From: Wenzhouxiangella sp. 15190
Lineage (GTDB): Bacteria; Pseudomonadota; Gammaproteobacteria; Xanthomonadales; Wenzhouxiangellaceae
DNA: 64,000 nucleotides
NCBI RefSeq assembly: GCF_003417465.1
Contig: NZ_QVMV01000007.1
Coordinates: forward strand, 62,001 to 126,000
Reading direction: 5' to 3'
Shown here: positions 28,045 through 37,624 of the stretch, in pieces
Numbering within the stretch: the first letter of the stretch is position 1
How the letters are laid out: the number at the start of each line of letters is the position of its first letter
Made by a program: the position numbers and the translations under genes
Notes under the pieces: generated by a model
Told to the model about the DNA's origin: nothing
The model's database searches: none
Seen by the model: only the letters and a program-made list of their open reading frames with translations

Positions 28045-29517
28045 GTGAGTGATGAAATACTGATCAACGTCTCGCCGACGGAGCGGCGCGTGGCCGTCGT
28101 CGAAAGCGGCCTGTTGCAGGAGCTCTACCTGGAGCGCAGCGGCGATACCAGCTACGTGGGCAACATCTACATGGGCCGGATCGAGCGGGTGCTGCCGGGC
28201 ATGCAGGCGGCCTTTGTCAATATCGGCCTGGAGCGCACGGCCTTCCTGCATGCGACCGACATCGTGCCGCGCCAGCCCGAACTGGACGAAGAGGGCGAAG
28301 CTCGACCTATTCCTCTGATTACCGAACTGGTCAGCCAGGGACAGAAGCTGCTGGTCCAGGTAATCAAGGATCCGCTCGGCACCAAGGGTGCGCGTCTGAC
28401 CACCCAACTAAGCATTCCGTCGCGCTACCTGGTGTTGCTGCCGGGCGTGACCAGCCTGGGCGTGTCGGTTCGAATCGAGGCCGAAATCGAGCGTGAGCGG
28501 CTGCGCGGCCTGCTGCGCGAATTGACCGGCGAGGAGCCCGAGCACGGTTTCATCATTCGCACCAATGCCGAGGGCATCGAGAGCGACGCCCTGGCCCGGG
28601 ATCTGAAATACGTGCGGCGACTGTGGCCGAGAATCGAGGCCGACGCCGACCAGGCAGTCGCCGGGCAGCTGGTCTACGAGGACCTGTCCTTGCCGTACCG
28701 CTCACTCAGGGATCTCATGCACGCCGGCATCGAGAAGGTGCGCATCGACGAACGCGAAACCTTTCAGCGGGCGGTGCGTTTCGCCGGCGAATTCTTTCCC
28801 GAATGGGCCGATCGCATCGAGTTCTATGACGGTGAAGGGCCGTTGTTCGATCTCTATGGTGTGGAGACCGAGATCGAGCGCGCGCTCGATCGCAGCACGC
28901 CGTTGAAATCCGGCGGGCACCTGACCATCGACCAGACCGAGGCGATGACCACCGTCGACGTCAACACCGGCTCCTACCTGGGCTATCGCAACCTCGAGGA
29001 AACCATCTACAAGACCAATCTAGAGGCGGCCCAGGCGATTGCGCGCCAGCTTCGGCTGCGCAACCTCGGCGGCATCATCATCATCGATTTCATCGACATG
29101 AGCGAGGACGATCACAAGCGCCAGGTACTGCGGACGCTGCAACGGGCGTTGTCACGCGATCATGCGCGCACGACCGTGTCGGAAATCTCGCCGCTGGGTC
29201 TGGTGGAGATGACGCGCAAGCGCACCACCGAAAGCCTCGAGCATCGCCTGTGCGAATCCTGTCCGTCCTGCGACGGCAGCGGCCGGGTCAAGAGTGTTGA
29301 CACTGTCTGCTCGGAAATCTTCCGCGAGATCATGCGGGCCGTGCGCCAGTTCGAGACCGGGCAAATGCGGGTGATGGCCTGCCCGGCTGTGGTCGATCGC
29401 ATGCTCGAGGAACACCACCGCTCGATTGCCGAGCTGACCGAGCAACTGGGAACCAGCATCCAGTTCCAGCCGGAAGAGCAGTACGACCAGGAACAGTTCG
29501 ACGTGGTCTTGCTTTGA
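28045..29517 (+). CDS. rng: Ribonuclease G
   Basis: A 490-residue endoribonuclease of the RNase E/G family that matures 16S rRNA 5' ends and degrades mRNA. An S1 RNA-binding domain lies near the N-terminus (GNIYMGRIERVLPGMQAAFV, NIGLERTAFLHA). The catalytic DNase-I-like part has MTTVDVNTGSYLGYRNLEET and IIIDFIDM with the metal-binding Asp residues. The zinc-link cysteines occur in CESCPSCDGSGRV. There is no long C-terminal degradosome region, which separates it from RNase E. The start is GTG. The stop overlaps the TTG start of the next gene. Confidence 0.96.
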   Translation: MSDEILINVSPTERRVAVVESGLLQELYLERSGDTSYVGNIYMGRIERVLPGMQAAFVNIGLERTAFLHATDIVPRQPELDEEGEARPIPLITELVSQGQKLLVQVIKDPLGTKGARLTTQLSIPSRYLVLLPGVTSLGVSVRIEAEIERERLRGLLRELTGEEPEHGFIIRTNAEGIESDALARDLKYVRRLWPRIEADADQAVAGQLVYEDLSLPYRSLRDLMHAGIEKVRIDERETFQRAVRFAGEFFPEWADRIEFYDGEGPLFDLYGVETEIERALDRSTPLKSGGHLTIDQTEAMTTVDVNTGSYLGYRNLEETIYKTNLEAAQAIARQLRLRNLGGIIIIDFIDMSEDDHKRQVLRTLQRALSRDHARTTVSEISPLGLVEMTRKRTTESLEHRLCESCPSCDGSGRVKSVDTVCSEIFREIMRAVRQFETGQMRVMACPAVVDRMLEEHHRSIAELTEQLGTSIQFQPEEQYDQEQFDVVLL

Positions 29518-32500
29518 GCGAACGCAGCGCCCACAACCCGGCATCGAAGACGCGAACGGCCCTGAAACGGGTGCGGCAATGGCTGGCCGCGATCGCGGCG
29601 GTGCTCATCATCGCCACGGCGGTGATCGTCGGCATCGGGCGATTGCTCATCCCCTACGCCGACGAGCTTCGGCCGTGGCTGGAGACGCAGCTGTCCGAGC
29701 GGCTCGACCAGCCGGTGACGATCGAGCGTGTAGAGGCGCGCTGGCCGCGCCTGACACCGCAGATCACGCTCAACGGTCTCGAGGCCGGTCCCGGCGACGC
29801 GCCGCTGCTCGAGGTTGCCCGGGCCCGGCTGGAACTGCATCTGCCGGACCTGGTGCGACCGGATCGCAATCCCTTTCGCCTTGTACTGCTCGGCCTCGAC
29901 CTGGTGCTGGCCGAGGACGAGACCGGTCGCTGGGGCCTGCGCCTGGAAGACGGCGGCGAACTCGGCGCAGCGTCCGGCGGTGATGAGGCGCTCGCCGGTG
30001 ACCTGATCTTGCGGGATGTGAGCGTTCGGGTACGCCCGCATGACGGTCCGCGGCTCGATCTGGTCATCAGCGAAGGCGATATTCGGCGCCGCGGCGACCG
30101 CACGACGCTGGTGGCGCGGGCACACCCGGCCGCCGCCCCGGAGGCGGAACTGTCGTTGACACTGCTGGGCCGCCATGTCGACGGCCGTCTGCGCTCCCTG
30201 TCGGGCCGCGTGGACATGAGGCGACTGCGCTTGACCGCGCCCGGGCTCGACCGTCTTCTTCCCGATTTCCTGCGTCTGCCGCCGGACCGTCTCGATGCCG
30301 GCCTGGTATTCGGCTGGCACGAGGCGCGCGGCGGCTCGGCGGACCTGGATTTCGAACTGACGGGCAGCGACGGATTCAATGCCAGCGCGCAACTGCGCCT
30401 GGAGCGCACGGACCGCCGAATCGACGCCGAACTGGTCCGCCTGGCGAGCGGCGGGCGGACGCTTGTGGAGGATGTCGTGCTGGCCAACGAAGACAATCGA
30501 TGGGCAGCGTCCGTTTCCAGTCTGGCGCTTGCCGACCTTCACGAGCTGGCGGGGCGCTGGCTGGGCGGCTGGCGGCACTGGCCGGAGTCGATGTCGGGTC
30601 AGATCAGTGGTCTCGAGTTGCTGTACCGGCATCCGGGGTCTTTTCACCGGCTCGAGGGTGCGGTCGACGACCTGACGGTCGATCTGCCGGGGGATCGGCT
30701 TGGCCTGGCCGATCTGGATCTCGACCTGGGCGTGGCCGGCGATCGTGCCGCCTTGTCGCTGTCGGGCAGCCCCGTGATCGACTGGCCGGACAGGATGCGC
30801 CGCACGATTCCCATCGATACGATTTCCGGCCGGATCATCGTTTCGCCGGACGCGGTGCAACTCGACGATATCGTGGGTGAGCGGCCCGAGGCCGAGGGCC
30901 GGGCCAACGGTTGGGTGTGGCTCGGCGGCGAGCGGCCCTTCCTCGACTTCACTGTCATTTCCGACCGGGTCGGCGCCGTCGATCCACGTCCATGGTTGCC
31001 GGCCGGAAAGATTCCGCCCAAGGCGCTCGCCTGGCTGGATCATGCTCTGCTGGGTGTTTCCGGGGCCAGCGGTGGACTCAACTACCATTTCCGCGCCGGT
31101 CGCAAGTTTCCTACCTGGGATGCGGGCGATTTTCAGGCCTGGATCGATTTCCGCGGGGCCGAACTGGATTTCTGGGAGGACTGGCCGCTGGCCCGGGATC
31201 TCGGTGGCCGGGTCGATTTCGTTGGCCGCAGCATGGTCGCCCGTGTCGATGCCGGGCGATTCGGAGACGTGCCGGTCTCTGCCGAGCGGGTCGTCATCGA
31301 TGATTTGACCGAGCCTGAGATCGATATTTCATTGGCCGCGGACCGGGTCGCGGCGGGGCCACTGCGGGATCTGGTCGCGTCCTTTCCGATCGAAGGCTGG
31401 TCGCGCTTCGTCGACCCCATCGCCGCTTCGGGCACGCTGTCGGTGCAAACGGATCTTTTCCTGCCGGTGCGTCGCATGTCCGAGTGGCAATTGGACGGCC
31501 GCGTGGCCCTGGCGGGAACGACGCTGGCCTTGCCGGATGTCAACCTGCGTTGCCCCGAATTGCGTGGCAGTGTTTCCTTCGACCGCAGTGGCATCGAGCC
31601 GGCGCAACTGCAGATGGCCGGAGCGGAGGACGGCAGCCTGGAAATCGAGGCCGGGTTTTCATCGCCGGTGCGTCTGGGCGTGAGCGGTAACCTGCCACTT
31701 TCGCGCATGCTTCCCGATCGTCCGCCTTTCTCCGCGTTGGCCGATCGAATCGCTGGTGCCAGCCAGTGGCAGTTGCGCCTCGGCGCCCAGCCGGCGGGCG
31801 GCTGGCAGCTGGAAGCCGAGTCCGATCTGCGCGGACTCTCGCTGGATTTTCCGCATCCTTTGAGCAAGTCGGCCGACGAATCGATGGCTCTGGATTTGCG
31901 TGTGCTTGGGCAGGATGGTGGGCTGACGGTCAGTGGCCGCCTGGGCGATTGGCTCGACCTCAGGGCCGAGGACATGGGCGGTCGCTGGCGCCTGGCGGCC
32001 GGTCTGGATCAGGCAGCACCGGAACTGCCTTCGGCGGGGGGATTTGAAGTATCCGGAAGCATTGGTCGGCTGGATTTGAAGGACTGGAGTGACTGGTTGT
32101 CGAGTCTTTCGATGTCGCCAACCGGCTCGGATGCGACAGGATCGGGGGTTATCCGGCTTCAACTCGGGCGTCTCGATTATGGTGATTTGAGCTTGCGTGA
32201 AGTTGCGCTCGATGCACAGCGCGGCAAGGCGGAGTGGCAGCTGGGATTGTCGGGCGAGTCCATCGAGGGCGTGATCAGCGTTCCGCTGCCGATCGATTCC
32301 GGGCGGGTCGTGGCGATCGATCTCCAGCGCCTGGATCTGGCCCGCAGCCTGGCCGAACGCCCGGTCGACGATCTGGCGCAGGCGCCGGTGCCGGAGCAGA
32401 CGCGAGTGCGTGTGCCGACTGATTTTCCGCCCATCCACCTGCTGGTCGAAAACCTGCATTTCGGGGATTTTCCGCTGGGGCGCGTGCGGATCGAAAGTCA

Positions 32501-33296
32501 CACACGCCGGGACGGAATCGAGATCGAGCAGGTCGAGGTGGCCGGGCCGCAGCTGGAATTGAGCGGATACGGGCGCTGGATTCTCGAGGACGACGGCCCG
32601 GTGACCGAGTTCCAGGGACGCATGATCAGCACCGACCTGCCGGCCCTGCTCGAGAGCTTCGGTCAGGAATCGCAGTTCATGGTCGACCGTGCGCAGGTGG
32701 ACATCGAGGGGCGCTGGTCGGGCGCGCCGGTTGATTTTGCCCTGGCCCGGCTCAGCGGCAACCTGCACCTGGTCATGAGCGACGGCCGCATCCCGGAAGC
32801 GCAGCCCGGTGCCGGCCGGCTGGTCGGCCTGATCAGTTTCAGCGCCATGCCGCGGCGCCTGATGCTCGACTTTCGTGATGTGTTCGGCGAGGGGCTGAAA
32901 TTCGATCGGATCGAGGGTTCTTTCGAAATCGACGACGGCCTGGCCAGGACCGAAGGGCTCCGTCTCGAGTCGCCGGCCGCTGATATCACCGTCAGTGGCG
33001 AGACCGATCTGGGCGGGCAGACCTACGACCAGACGGTCCTGGTCGAGCCCGGGGTGAGCGGCACGTTGCCGGTACTCGGCGGCCTGGCGGGCGGTCCGGC
33101 CGGCGCTGCCGCGGGTCTGATCCTGCGCAGTCTGCTCGAGCGCCCGCTACAGGGCATCGGCGAAGCCCGGTACCGGGTCACGGGCCCCTGGGAAGATCCG
33201 AACGTCGAACTGATCGACGCCCGCGCCGCCGAACCGGATTACATCCGCGACGATAATGGGGACGAAAACGAGACTTCATCCCGGCCGCCCGATTGA
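29514..33296 (+). CDS. yhdP: YhdP family AsmA-like envelope protein
   Basis: A 1260-residue protein with one N-terminal membrane anchor (WLAAIAAVLIIATAVIVGIG) and a very long, beta-rich periplasmic region. The C-terminal AsmA-like block (LDFRDVFGEGLKFDRIEGSF, GETDLGGQTYDQTVLVEPGV) and the order rng-yhdP-tldD identify YhdP. In E. coli YhdP is one of three AsmA-like proteins that carry phospholipids to the outer membrane. The frame begins with TTG overlapping the rng stop (TTGA); a GTG at 29569 is the next alternative. No ATG lies close to this point. Confidence 0.93.
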   Translation: MSERSAHNPASKTRTALKRVRQWLAAIAAVLIIATAVIVGIGRLLIPYADELRPWLETQLSERLDQPVTIERVEARWPRLTPQITLNGLEAGPGDAPLLEVARARLELHLPDLVRPDRNPFRLVLLGLDLVLAEDETGRWGLRLEDGGELGAASGGDEALAGDLILRDVSVRVRPHDGPRLDLVISEGDIRRRGDRTTLVARAHPAAAPEAELSLTLLGRHVDGRLRSLSGRVDMRRLRLTAPGLDRLLPDFLRLPPDRLDAGLVFGWHEARGGSADLDFELTGSDGFNASAQLRLERTDRRIDAELVRLASGGRTLVEDVVLANEDNRWAASVSSLALADLHELAGRWLGGWRHWPESMSGQISGLELLYRHPGSFHRLEGAVDDLTVDLPGDRLGLADLDLDLGVAGDRAALSLSGSPVIDWPDRMRRTIPIDTISGRIIVSPDAVQLDDIVGERPEAEGRANGWVWLGGERPFLDFTVISDRVGAVDPRPWLPAGKIPPKALAWLDHALLGVSGASGGLNYHFRAGRKFPTWDAGDFQAWIDFRGAELDFWEDWPLARDLGGRVDFVGRSMVARVDAGRFGDVPVSAERVVIDDLTEPEIDISLAADRVAAGPLRDLVASFPIEGWSRFVDPIAASGTLSVQTDLFLPVRRMSEWQLDGRVALAGTTLALPDVNLRCPELRGSVSFDRSGIEPAQLQMAGAEDGSLEIEAGFSSPVRLGVSGNLPLSRMLPDRPPFSALADRIAGASQWQLRLGAQPAGGWQLEAESDLRGLSLDFPHPLSKSADESMALDLRVLGQDGGLTVSGRLGDWLDLRAEDMGGRWRLAAGLDQAAPELPSAGGFEVSGSIGRLDLKDWSDWLSSLSMSPTGSDATGSGVIRLQLGRLDYGDLSLREVALDAQRGKAEWQLGLSGESIEGVISVPLPIDSGRVVAIDLQRLDLARSLAERPVDDLAQAPVPEQTRVRVPTDFPPIHLLVENLHFGDFPLGRVRIESHTRRDGIEIEQVEVAGPQLELSGYGRWILEDDGPVTEFQGRMISTDLPALLESFGQESQFMVDRAQVDIEGRWSGAPVDFALARLSGNLHLVMSDGRIPEAQPGAGRLVGLISFSAMPRRLMLDFRDVFGEGLKFDRIEGSFEIDDGLARTEGLRLESPAADITVSGETDLGGQTYDQTVLVEPGVSGTLPVLGGLAGGPAGAAAGLILRSLLERPLQGIGEARYRVTGPWEDPNVELIDARAAEPDYIRDDNGDENETSSRPPD

Positions 33297-33330
33297 AACC
33301 ATCCACCCGCGACCGAATATCCTGTGCACT

Positions 33331-34761
33331 ATGTATAAACAAGTACTCGACAGCCTCCTGGCCCCGGCCGGCGTAGGCGAACAGGAAATGGAGCTGGCGC
33401 TCGGTCGGCTGGTGTCTTCGCAGATCGACTTCGGCGAGCTTTATTTTCAACGCCGCGTCAGCGAAGGCTGGTCGCTCGAGGACGGCGCCGTCAAGAGCGG
33501 CAGCTTCGACTCCGATCAGGGCGTGGGCGTCCGTGCCGTGGCCGGTGCCGGCACGGGTTTCGCGTATGCCGATTCCATGGCGTTGCCGGCCCTGCTCGAT
33601 GCCGCCGGCAGCGCGCGGGCCATCGCCCGTGCGGGTGGCAACGGTATGGCGCACGTCGGTCAGCCGCGGAACGCACCGGCGCGCTACGGCGCGCATGATC
33701 CCGTCGGTGGCGGCGAATCGTCGGATCGGGTCGAGCTGCTGCGCACCATAGACGCCTATGTGCGTTCGCTCGATGACCGCGTCAGCCAGGTCAGCGTCAA
33801 TATCGCCGCCAGTCACGATTCGATCCTGGTGGCCGCCACCGACGGTTTGCTCGCCGGGGATGTCCGGCCGCTGGTGCGGCTGGATATCCGGGTACTGATG
33901 GAATCGGGCGATCGGCGCGAGCAGGGCATGTCCGGCGGTGGCGGTCGCTGGGGGATGGCATCGATCATGGAGCCGGAATTCTGGCAGGAACATGCCCGCG
34001 AGGCCGTGCGGATCGCCGCGGTCAACATGACGGCCGAAGCCGCACCCGCTGGTTACATGACCGTGGTGCTGGGTTCGGGTTGGCCCGGCGTGCTGCTGCA
34101 CGAGGCCGTCGGCCACGGTCTCGAGGGAGACTTCAACCGCAAGGGCATTTCGGCCTTTGCCGATCGCATGGGCGAGATGGTGGCGACGCCCGAGTGTACG
34201 GTCGTCGACGACGGCACGCTTGAAGACCGGCGCGGCTCGCTGAGCATTGACGACGAGGGCACGCCGTCGGCTTGCAATACCCTCATCGAGAACGGACGCC
34301 TGGTGGGCTACATGCAGGACAAGCTCAACGCCCACCTGATGGGCGGCAAGCCCACCGGCAACGGGCGTCGCGAGTCTTTCGCCCACCTGCCCATGCCGCG
34401 CATGACCAACACTTACATGCTGCCGGGCAGTCACGACCCGGGCGAAATCCTGGCTTCGGTCGATGACGGCATCTACGCGGTCGGTTTCAACGGCGGGCAG
34501 GTGGACATTACCTCCGGCAAGTTCGTGTTTGCCGCCTCCGAGGCCTATCGCGTCAAGAACGGCAAGGTCGGCGCACCGATCAAGGGTGCCACGCTGATCG
34601 GCAACGGCCCGGACGTACTCACGCGCGTGGGCATGGTCGGCAACGATCTCGAACTCGACTCCGGTGTGGGTGTGTGCGGCAAGGAAGGCCAGGGCGTACC
34701 CGTGGGGGTGGGTCAGCCGACGCTGAGAATCGACGGGCTCACGGTCGGAGGTACGGGATGA
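33331..34761 (+). CDS. tldD: Metalloprotease TldD
   Basis: A 476-residue subunit of the TldD/PmbA (TldE) heterodimeric protease that degrades unfolded or small peptides and matures some antibiotics. The zinc motif HEAVGHGLEGD places the ligands at H257 and H261. Other family blocks are GVGVRAVAGAGTGFAYADS, NRKGISAFADRMGEMVATPE and GGQVDITSGKFVFAASEAY. I chose the ATG at 33331 (MYKQVLDSLL); an upstream ATG in frame at 33256 lies within yhdP and gives no similarity. The stop overlaps the pmbA start (ATGA). Confidence 0.96.
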   Translation: MYKQVLDSLLAPAGVGEQEMELALGRLVSSQIDFGELYFQRRVSEGWSLEDGAVKSGSFDSDQGVGVRAVAGAGTGFAYADSMALPALLDAAGSARAIARAGGNGMAHVGQPRNAPARYGAHDPVGGGESSDRVELLRTIDAYVRSLDDRVSQVSVNIAASHDSILVAATDGLLAGDVRPLVRLDIRVLMESGDRREQGMSGGGGRWGMASIMEPEFWQEHAREAVRIAAVNMTAEAAPAGYMTVVLGSGWPGVLLHEAVGHGLEGDFNRKGISAFADRMGEMVATPECTVVDDGTLEDRRGSLSIDDEGTPSACNTLIENGRLVGYMQDKLNAHLMGGKPTGNGRRESFAHLPMPRMTNTYMLPGSHDPGEILASVDDGIYAVGFNGGQVDITSGKFVFAASEAYRVKNGKVGAPIKGATLIGNGPDVLTRVGMVGNDLELDSGVGVCGKEGQGVPVGVGQPTLRIDGLTVGGTG

Positions 34762-36143
34762 GTCGCAGCCCGTTGATCGACAGCGACAATACCGCCCTGC
34801 TGCACGACCCCGAGCGTGAAACCGAACTGCTGGTCGGCATTGCCCAGCACGTGCTCGACCGGGCCCGTGCCGGTGGCGCCGACCAGGCCGAGGTTTCCCT
34901 CGGCTCGAGCCTGGGGCGGGAAGCGAGCGTACGCCTGGGCGAAATCGAGACCCTCGAGGAGGCGCGTGACCGCAGCGTGGATGTCACCGTCTACACCAAC
35001 CAGTGCATGGGAAGTGCCAGTACCGGCGATCTGCGCCCGGAAGCGATCGACGAGACGATCGAGCGCGCCCTGGCCATTGCCCGCAATACCCAGCCCGATC
35101 GCGCCGCTGGCCTGGCCGATGCCCGACTGATGGCGAGCGAGTTACCCGACCTGGATCTGTGGCATCCCGACGACATTGCGCTGGATGATCTGGTTACCCG
35201 CGCCCTGGCCATCGAGCAGGCCGGTCGGGATGCCGACGATCGCATCGCCAATTCCGAGGGGGCAAGCGTGACGAGCGAGGCCAATCTCGGGGTTTATGCC
35301 AACAGCCACGGCTTTATCGGGCGCATGCGTGGCACGGGCTATTCCCAGAGCTGCGTGCTGATTGCCCGGGATGAATCGGGCATGCAACGCGACTACGAAT
35401 ACGATACACAGCGACGCTGGGCCGACCTGGCTGCGCCGGAGCATACGGGTGTCGGTGCGGCACGTCGGGCCGTTCGTCGCCTGGATTCCAAGCGTATTCG
35501 CACCGGGCGCATGCCCGTGCTTTTCGCGCCGGAAGTTGCCCGCGGTCTGATCGGCCACCTGGTCGCGGCCGTCTCCGGCGGCAATCTGTATCGGCGCAGC
35601 AGCTATCTGCTCGATGCCGTCGGTGAGCGCGTGATGCCGGAGTGGGCCTCGTTGATCGAACGCCCGCATCTGCCGCGGGGGCCGCGTTCGTCAGCCTTCG
35701 ACGCAGACGGGGTCGCCACGCGCGAGTCGCCGCTGGTCGAGTCGGGCGTACTCGCGCGCTACGTGCTCAGCAGCTATTCGGCGCGCCGTCTGGGGCTGGA
35801 GACCACCGCCAACGCCGGCGGCATTCACAACCTGGAATTCGTCGGCGCGACGCATTCCTTCGATGAACTGATCGCCGAAATGGGCGACGGGGTGGTGGTT
35901 ACCGAGCTGATGGGTCAGGGGATCAACCTGGTCACCGGTGACTACTCGCGGGGCGCGGCGGGTTTCCGGGTCGAAGGCGGCAAGGTCGGCGCAGCGGTCG
36001 AGGAAATCACCATCGCCGGCAACCTGCGCGACATGCTCGCAGGGCTGCGTGCGGCGGGTACGGACGTGGATCCGCGCCACAACATCCGCACCGGCTCCCT
36101 GCTGGTTGACGAGATGACTATCGCCGGCCAAGATGCCGGCTAA
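34758..36143 (+). CDS. pmbA: Metalloprotease PmbA (TldE)
   Basis: The 461-residue non-catalytic partner of TldD. N-terminal segments AGGADQAEVSLGSSLGREAS and DVTVYTNQCMGSASTGDL are typical. The central NSHGFIGRMRGTGYSQSCVL and the C-terminal MGDGVVVTELMGQGINLVTG, then DYSRGAAGFRVEGGK, are strongly conserved in PmbA. It lacks the HExxxH zinc motif, as expected. It overlaps tldD by four bases; in E. coli the two genes are apart, so the direct pairing here is informative. A repeat array starts at the stop codon. Confidence 0.95.
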   Translation: MSRSPLIDSDNTALLHDPERETELLVGIAQHVLDRARAGGADQAEVSLGSSLGREASVRLGEIETLEEARDRSVDVTVYTNQCMGSASTGDLRPEAIDETIERALAIARNTQPDRAAGLADARLMASELPDLDLWHPDDIALDDLVTRALAIEQAGRDADDRIANSEGASVTSEANLGVYANSHGFIGRMRGTGYSQSCVLIARDESGMQRDYEYDTQRRWADLAAPEHTGVGAARRAVRRLDSKRIRTGRMPVLFAPEVARGLIGHLVAAVSGGNLYRRSSYLLDAVGERVMPEWASLIERPHLPRGPRSSAFDADGVATRESPLVESGVLARYVLSSYSARRLGLETTANAGGIHNLEFVGATHSFDELIAEMGDGVVVTELMGQGINLVTGDYSRGAAGFRVEGGKVGAAVEEITIAGNLRDMLAGLRAAGTDVDPRHNIRTGSLLVDEMTIAGQDAG

Positions 36144-36246
36144 AGTCGGTGGTCGGTGGTCGGTTGTCAGTAGTCAGTAGTCAGTAGTCAGTCGAAACGA
36201 CGAAACGACACACAGACCACCGACCACAGACCACAGACCACAGATT
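36144..36246. repeat. Inverted array of GGTCGGT/AGTCAGT units after pmbA
   Basis: The left arm (36144-36193) consists of GGTCGGT and then AGTCAGT units. After a 15-base spacer of GAAACGAC repeats comes a right arm (36209-36246) of CAGACCACC/ACCACAG units, which are imperfect reverse complements. The array fills the convergent gap between pmbA and yceI and can fold into a long imperfect hairpin. Confidence 0.75.
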
Positions 36247-36248
36247 CC

Positions 36249-36830
36249 TCAGTCTTCGTCCTGTCGCACGCCCTCGATCGAGAGAATGATCTCGACTTCC
36301 TCGGCCGTCGGGCCCAGGTCGTAGTCGATGCCGAAAAATTCCAGCGGCAGCTCGGTGCGGCCCTGGAAGCCTCGGCGGAAGCCGCCCCAGGGATCCTCGC
36401 CGGCGCCGATTTCGGTGACGTTGATTTCGATTTCCCGGCTGATCCCGCGTAGCGTGAATTCACCGGTCAAGCGGTAGCGATCGTCGCCCAGGGGCTCGAA
36501 GTCCGTGGACTCGAAAGTGGCTTCGGGGTGGTTTTCGACATTCAGGAAATCGTCGCTTCTGAGATGCTTGTCCCGCCGCTCGTGGTTGGTGTCGACGCTG
36601 GCGGTCTGGATCGTTGCCTGCACGGCGGAGTTCTCGGGATTTTCCGGATCGAAGGTGAATTCGCCCTCGAAATCGTTGAATCGCCCGTAAAGCCAGGAAA
36701 AGCCCAGGTGCGAAATCTTGAATTGCACGAAGGCGTGCATGCCCTCGGTGTCGATCTCGTAGCGCTCGGCCGCCTGTAGCGGCAGCGCCAGGGCCATGGC
36801 GAAAAGAGCGGTCATCAGATGATGTTTCAT
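36249..36830 (-). CDS. YceI family periplasmic protein
   Basis: A 193-residue YceI-type lipocalin-like protein. The signal peptide MKHHLMTALFAMALALPLQA is followed by ERYEIDTEGMHAFVQFKISH, LGFSWLYGRFNDFEGEFTFD and TLRGISREIEINV, all family-typical. YceI proteins bind isoprenoid lipids such as polyprenyl pyrophosphate or octaprenyl-like quinones in the periplasm. The start at 36830 has GGAGGAG ten bases upstream; an ATG 63 bases further upstream would spoil the signal peptide. It is divergent from the DUF2845 gene. Confidence 0.94.
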   Translation of the reverse strand: MKHHLMTALFAMALALPLQAAERYEIDTEGMHAFVQFKISHLGFSWLYGRFNDFEGEFTFDPENPENSAVQATIQTASVDTNHERRDKHLRSDDFLNVENHPEATFESTDFEPLGDDRYRLTGEFTLRGISREIEINVTEIGAGEDPWGGFRRGFQGRTELPLEFFGIDYDLGPTAEEVEIILSIEGVRQDED

Positions 36831-36966
36831 ATAGTGCAAACTCCTCCGTGCGGGTACGACAGAATTGTCATTATTGCATCGTGGGTGGATCATCTCTTGC
36901 TTCCGACAAGGGGGCGTGAACGGAATTCAGTTTGCGTTCATGGCTGGCCAGTAGGCTCGACAAGGT

Positions 36967-37539
36967 ATGAAAGTGCTGACGATTGCTCTCGGGCTGTTCT
37001 TGCTTGCGCCCTCGCTCGCCCTGGGCGTCAACGACGGTTTTTACTGCGGTCAGCGCATCGTCAGCGTCGGCGACCGGATCTGGGAAGTGGCGCGCAAATG
37101 CCCCGAGCCCTTCTGGACGGAATCCTACGACCGCCCGCTGGCTGCTGATCGTCACGGCCGTCTACTGGGACTGGCGCGAGTCGAGGTCTGGGCGCTGAAC
37201 TTCGGGGCGAACCACTTCATGCGTCGACTGGAGTTCATCAATGGGCGACTTTCCCGCGTGCGAGACCTCGGATACGGCGTCGACTACGAGCCCGGCAGCC
37301 GCCGCTGCGGCCCCCACGAGCTGACCCAGGCCGGAAAGACGACCGCGGAGGTTTTCGCCCGCTGCGGGCTGCCCGATTACAGCTACGAGATCCCGTCGGC
37401 GCAGCACTACGGGTACTTCGGCGGCAGTGCTTATCGCCAGGGCGAGCATCACGTCTGGACCTATGAATTCGGGCCCCGGCGGCAACCGCGTGAGTTGCTG
37501 TTTGTCGAGGGGCGATTGCAGCGAATGTCCATTCCCTGA
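36967..37539 (+). CDS. DUF2845 family exported protein
   Basis: A 190-residue exported protein of unknown function. The signal peptide MKVLTIALGLFLLAPSLALG is followed by two similar modules, each with a Cys pair: FYCGQRIVSVGD with ARKCPEPFW, and RRCGPHELTQAGKT with FARCGLPDYSYE. Each module ends with a beta segment containing aromatic residues (VEVWALNFGANHF, HHVWTYEFGPRRQ). This is the pattern of DUF2845 domains in duplicate. It stands alone between yceI (divergent) and tpiA. Confidence 0.87.
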   Translation: MKVLTIALGLFLLAPSLALGVNDGFYCGQRIVSVGDRIWEVARKCPEPFWTESYDRPLAADRHGRLLGLARVEVWALNFGANHFMRRLEFINGRLSRVRDLGYGVDYEPGSRRCGPHELTQAGKTTAEVFARCGLPDYSYEIPSAQHYGYFGGSAYRQGEHHVWTYEFGPRRQPRELLFVEGRLQRMSIP

Positions 37540-37624
37540 ATCGATTCGCTCATCTTCTACTTTATCCCCCTTGCCCGAAAGCAGTAGAATCTGCGTCCTT
37601 CATTGACTGCCCGATGGTGAAACC

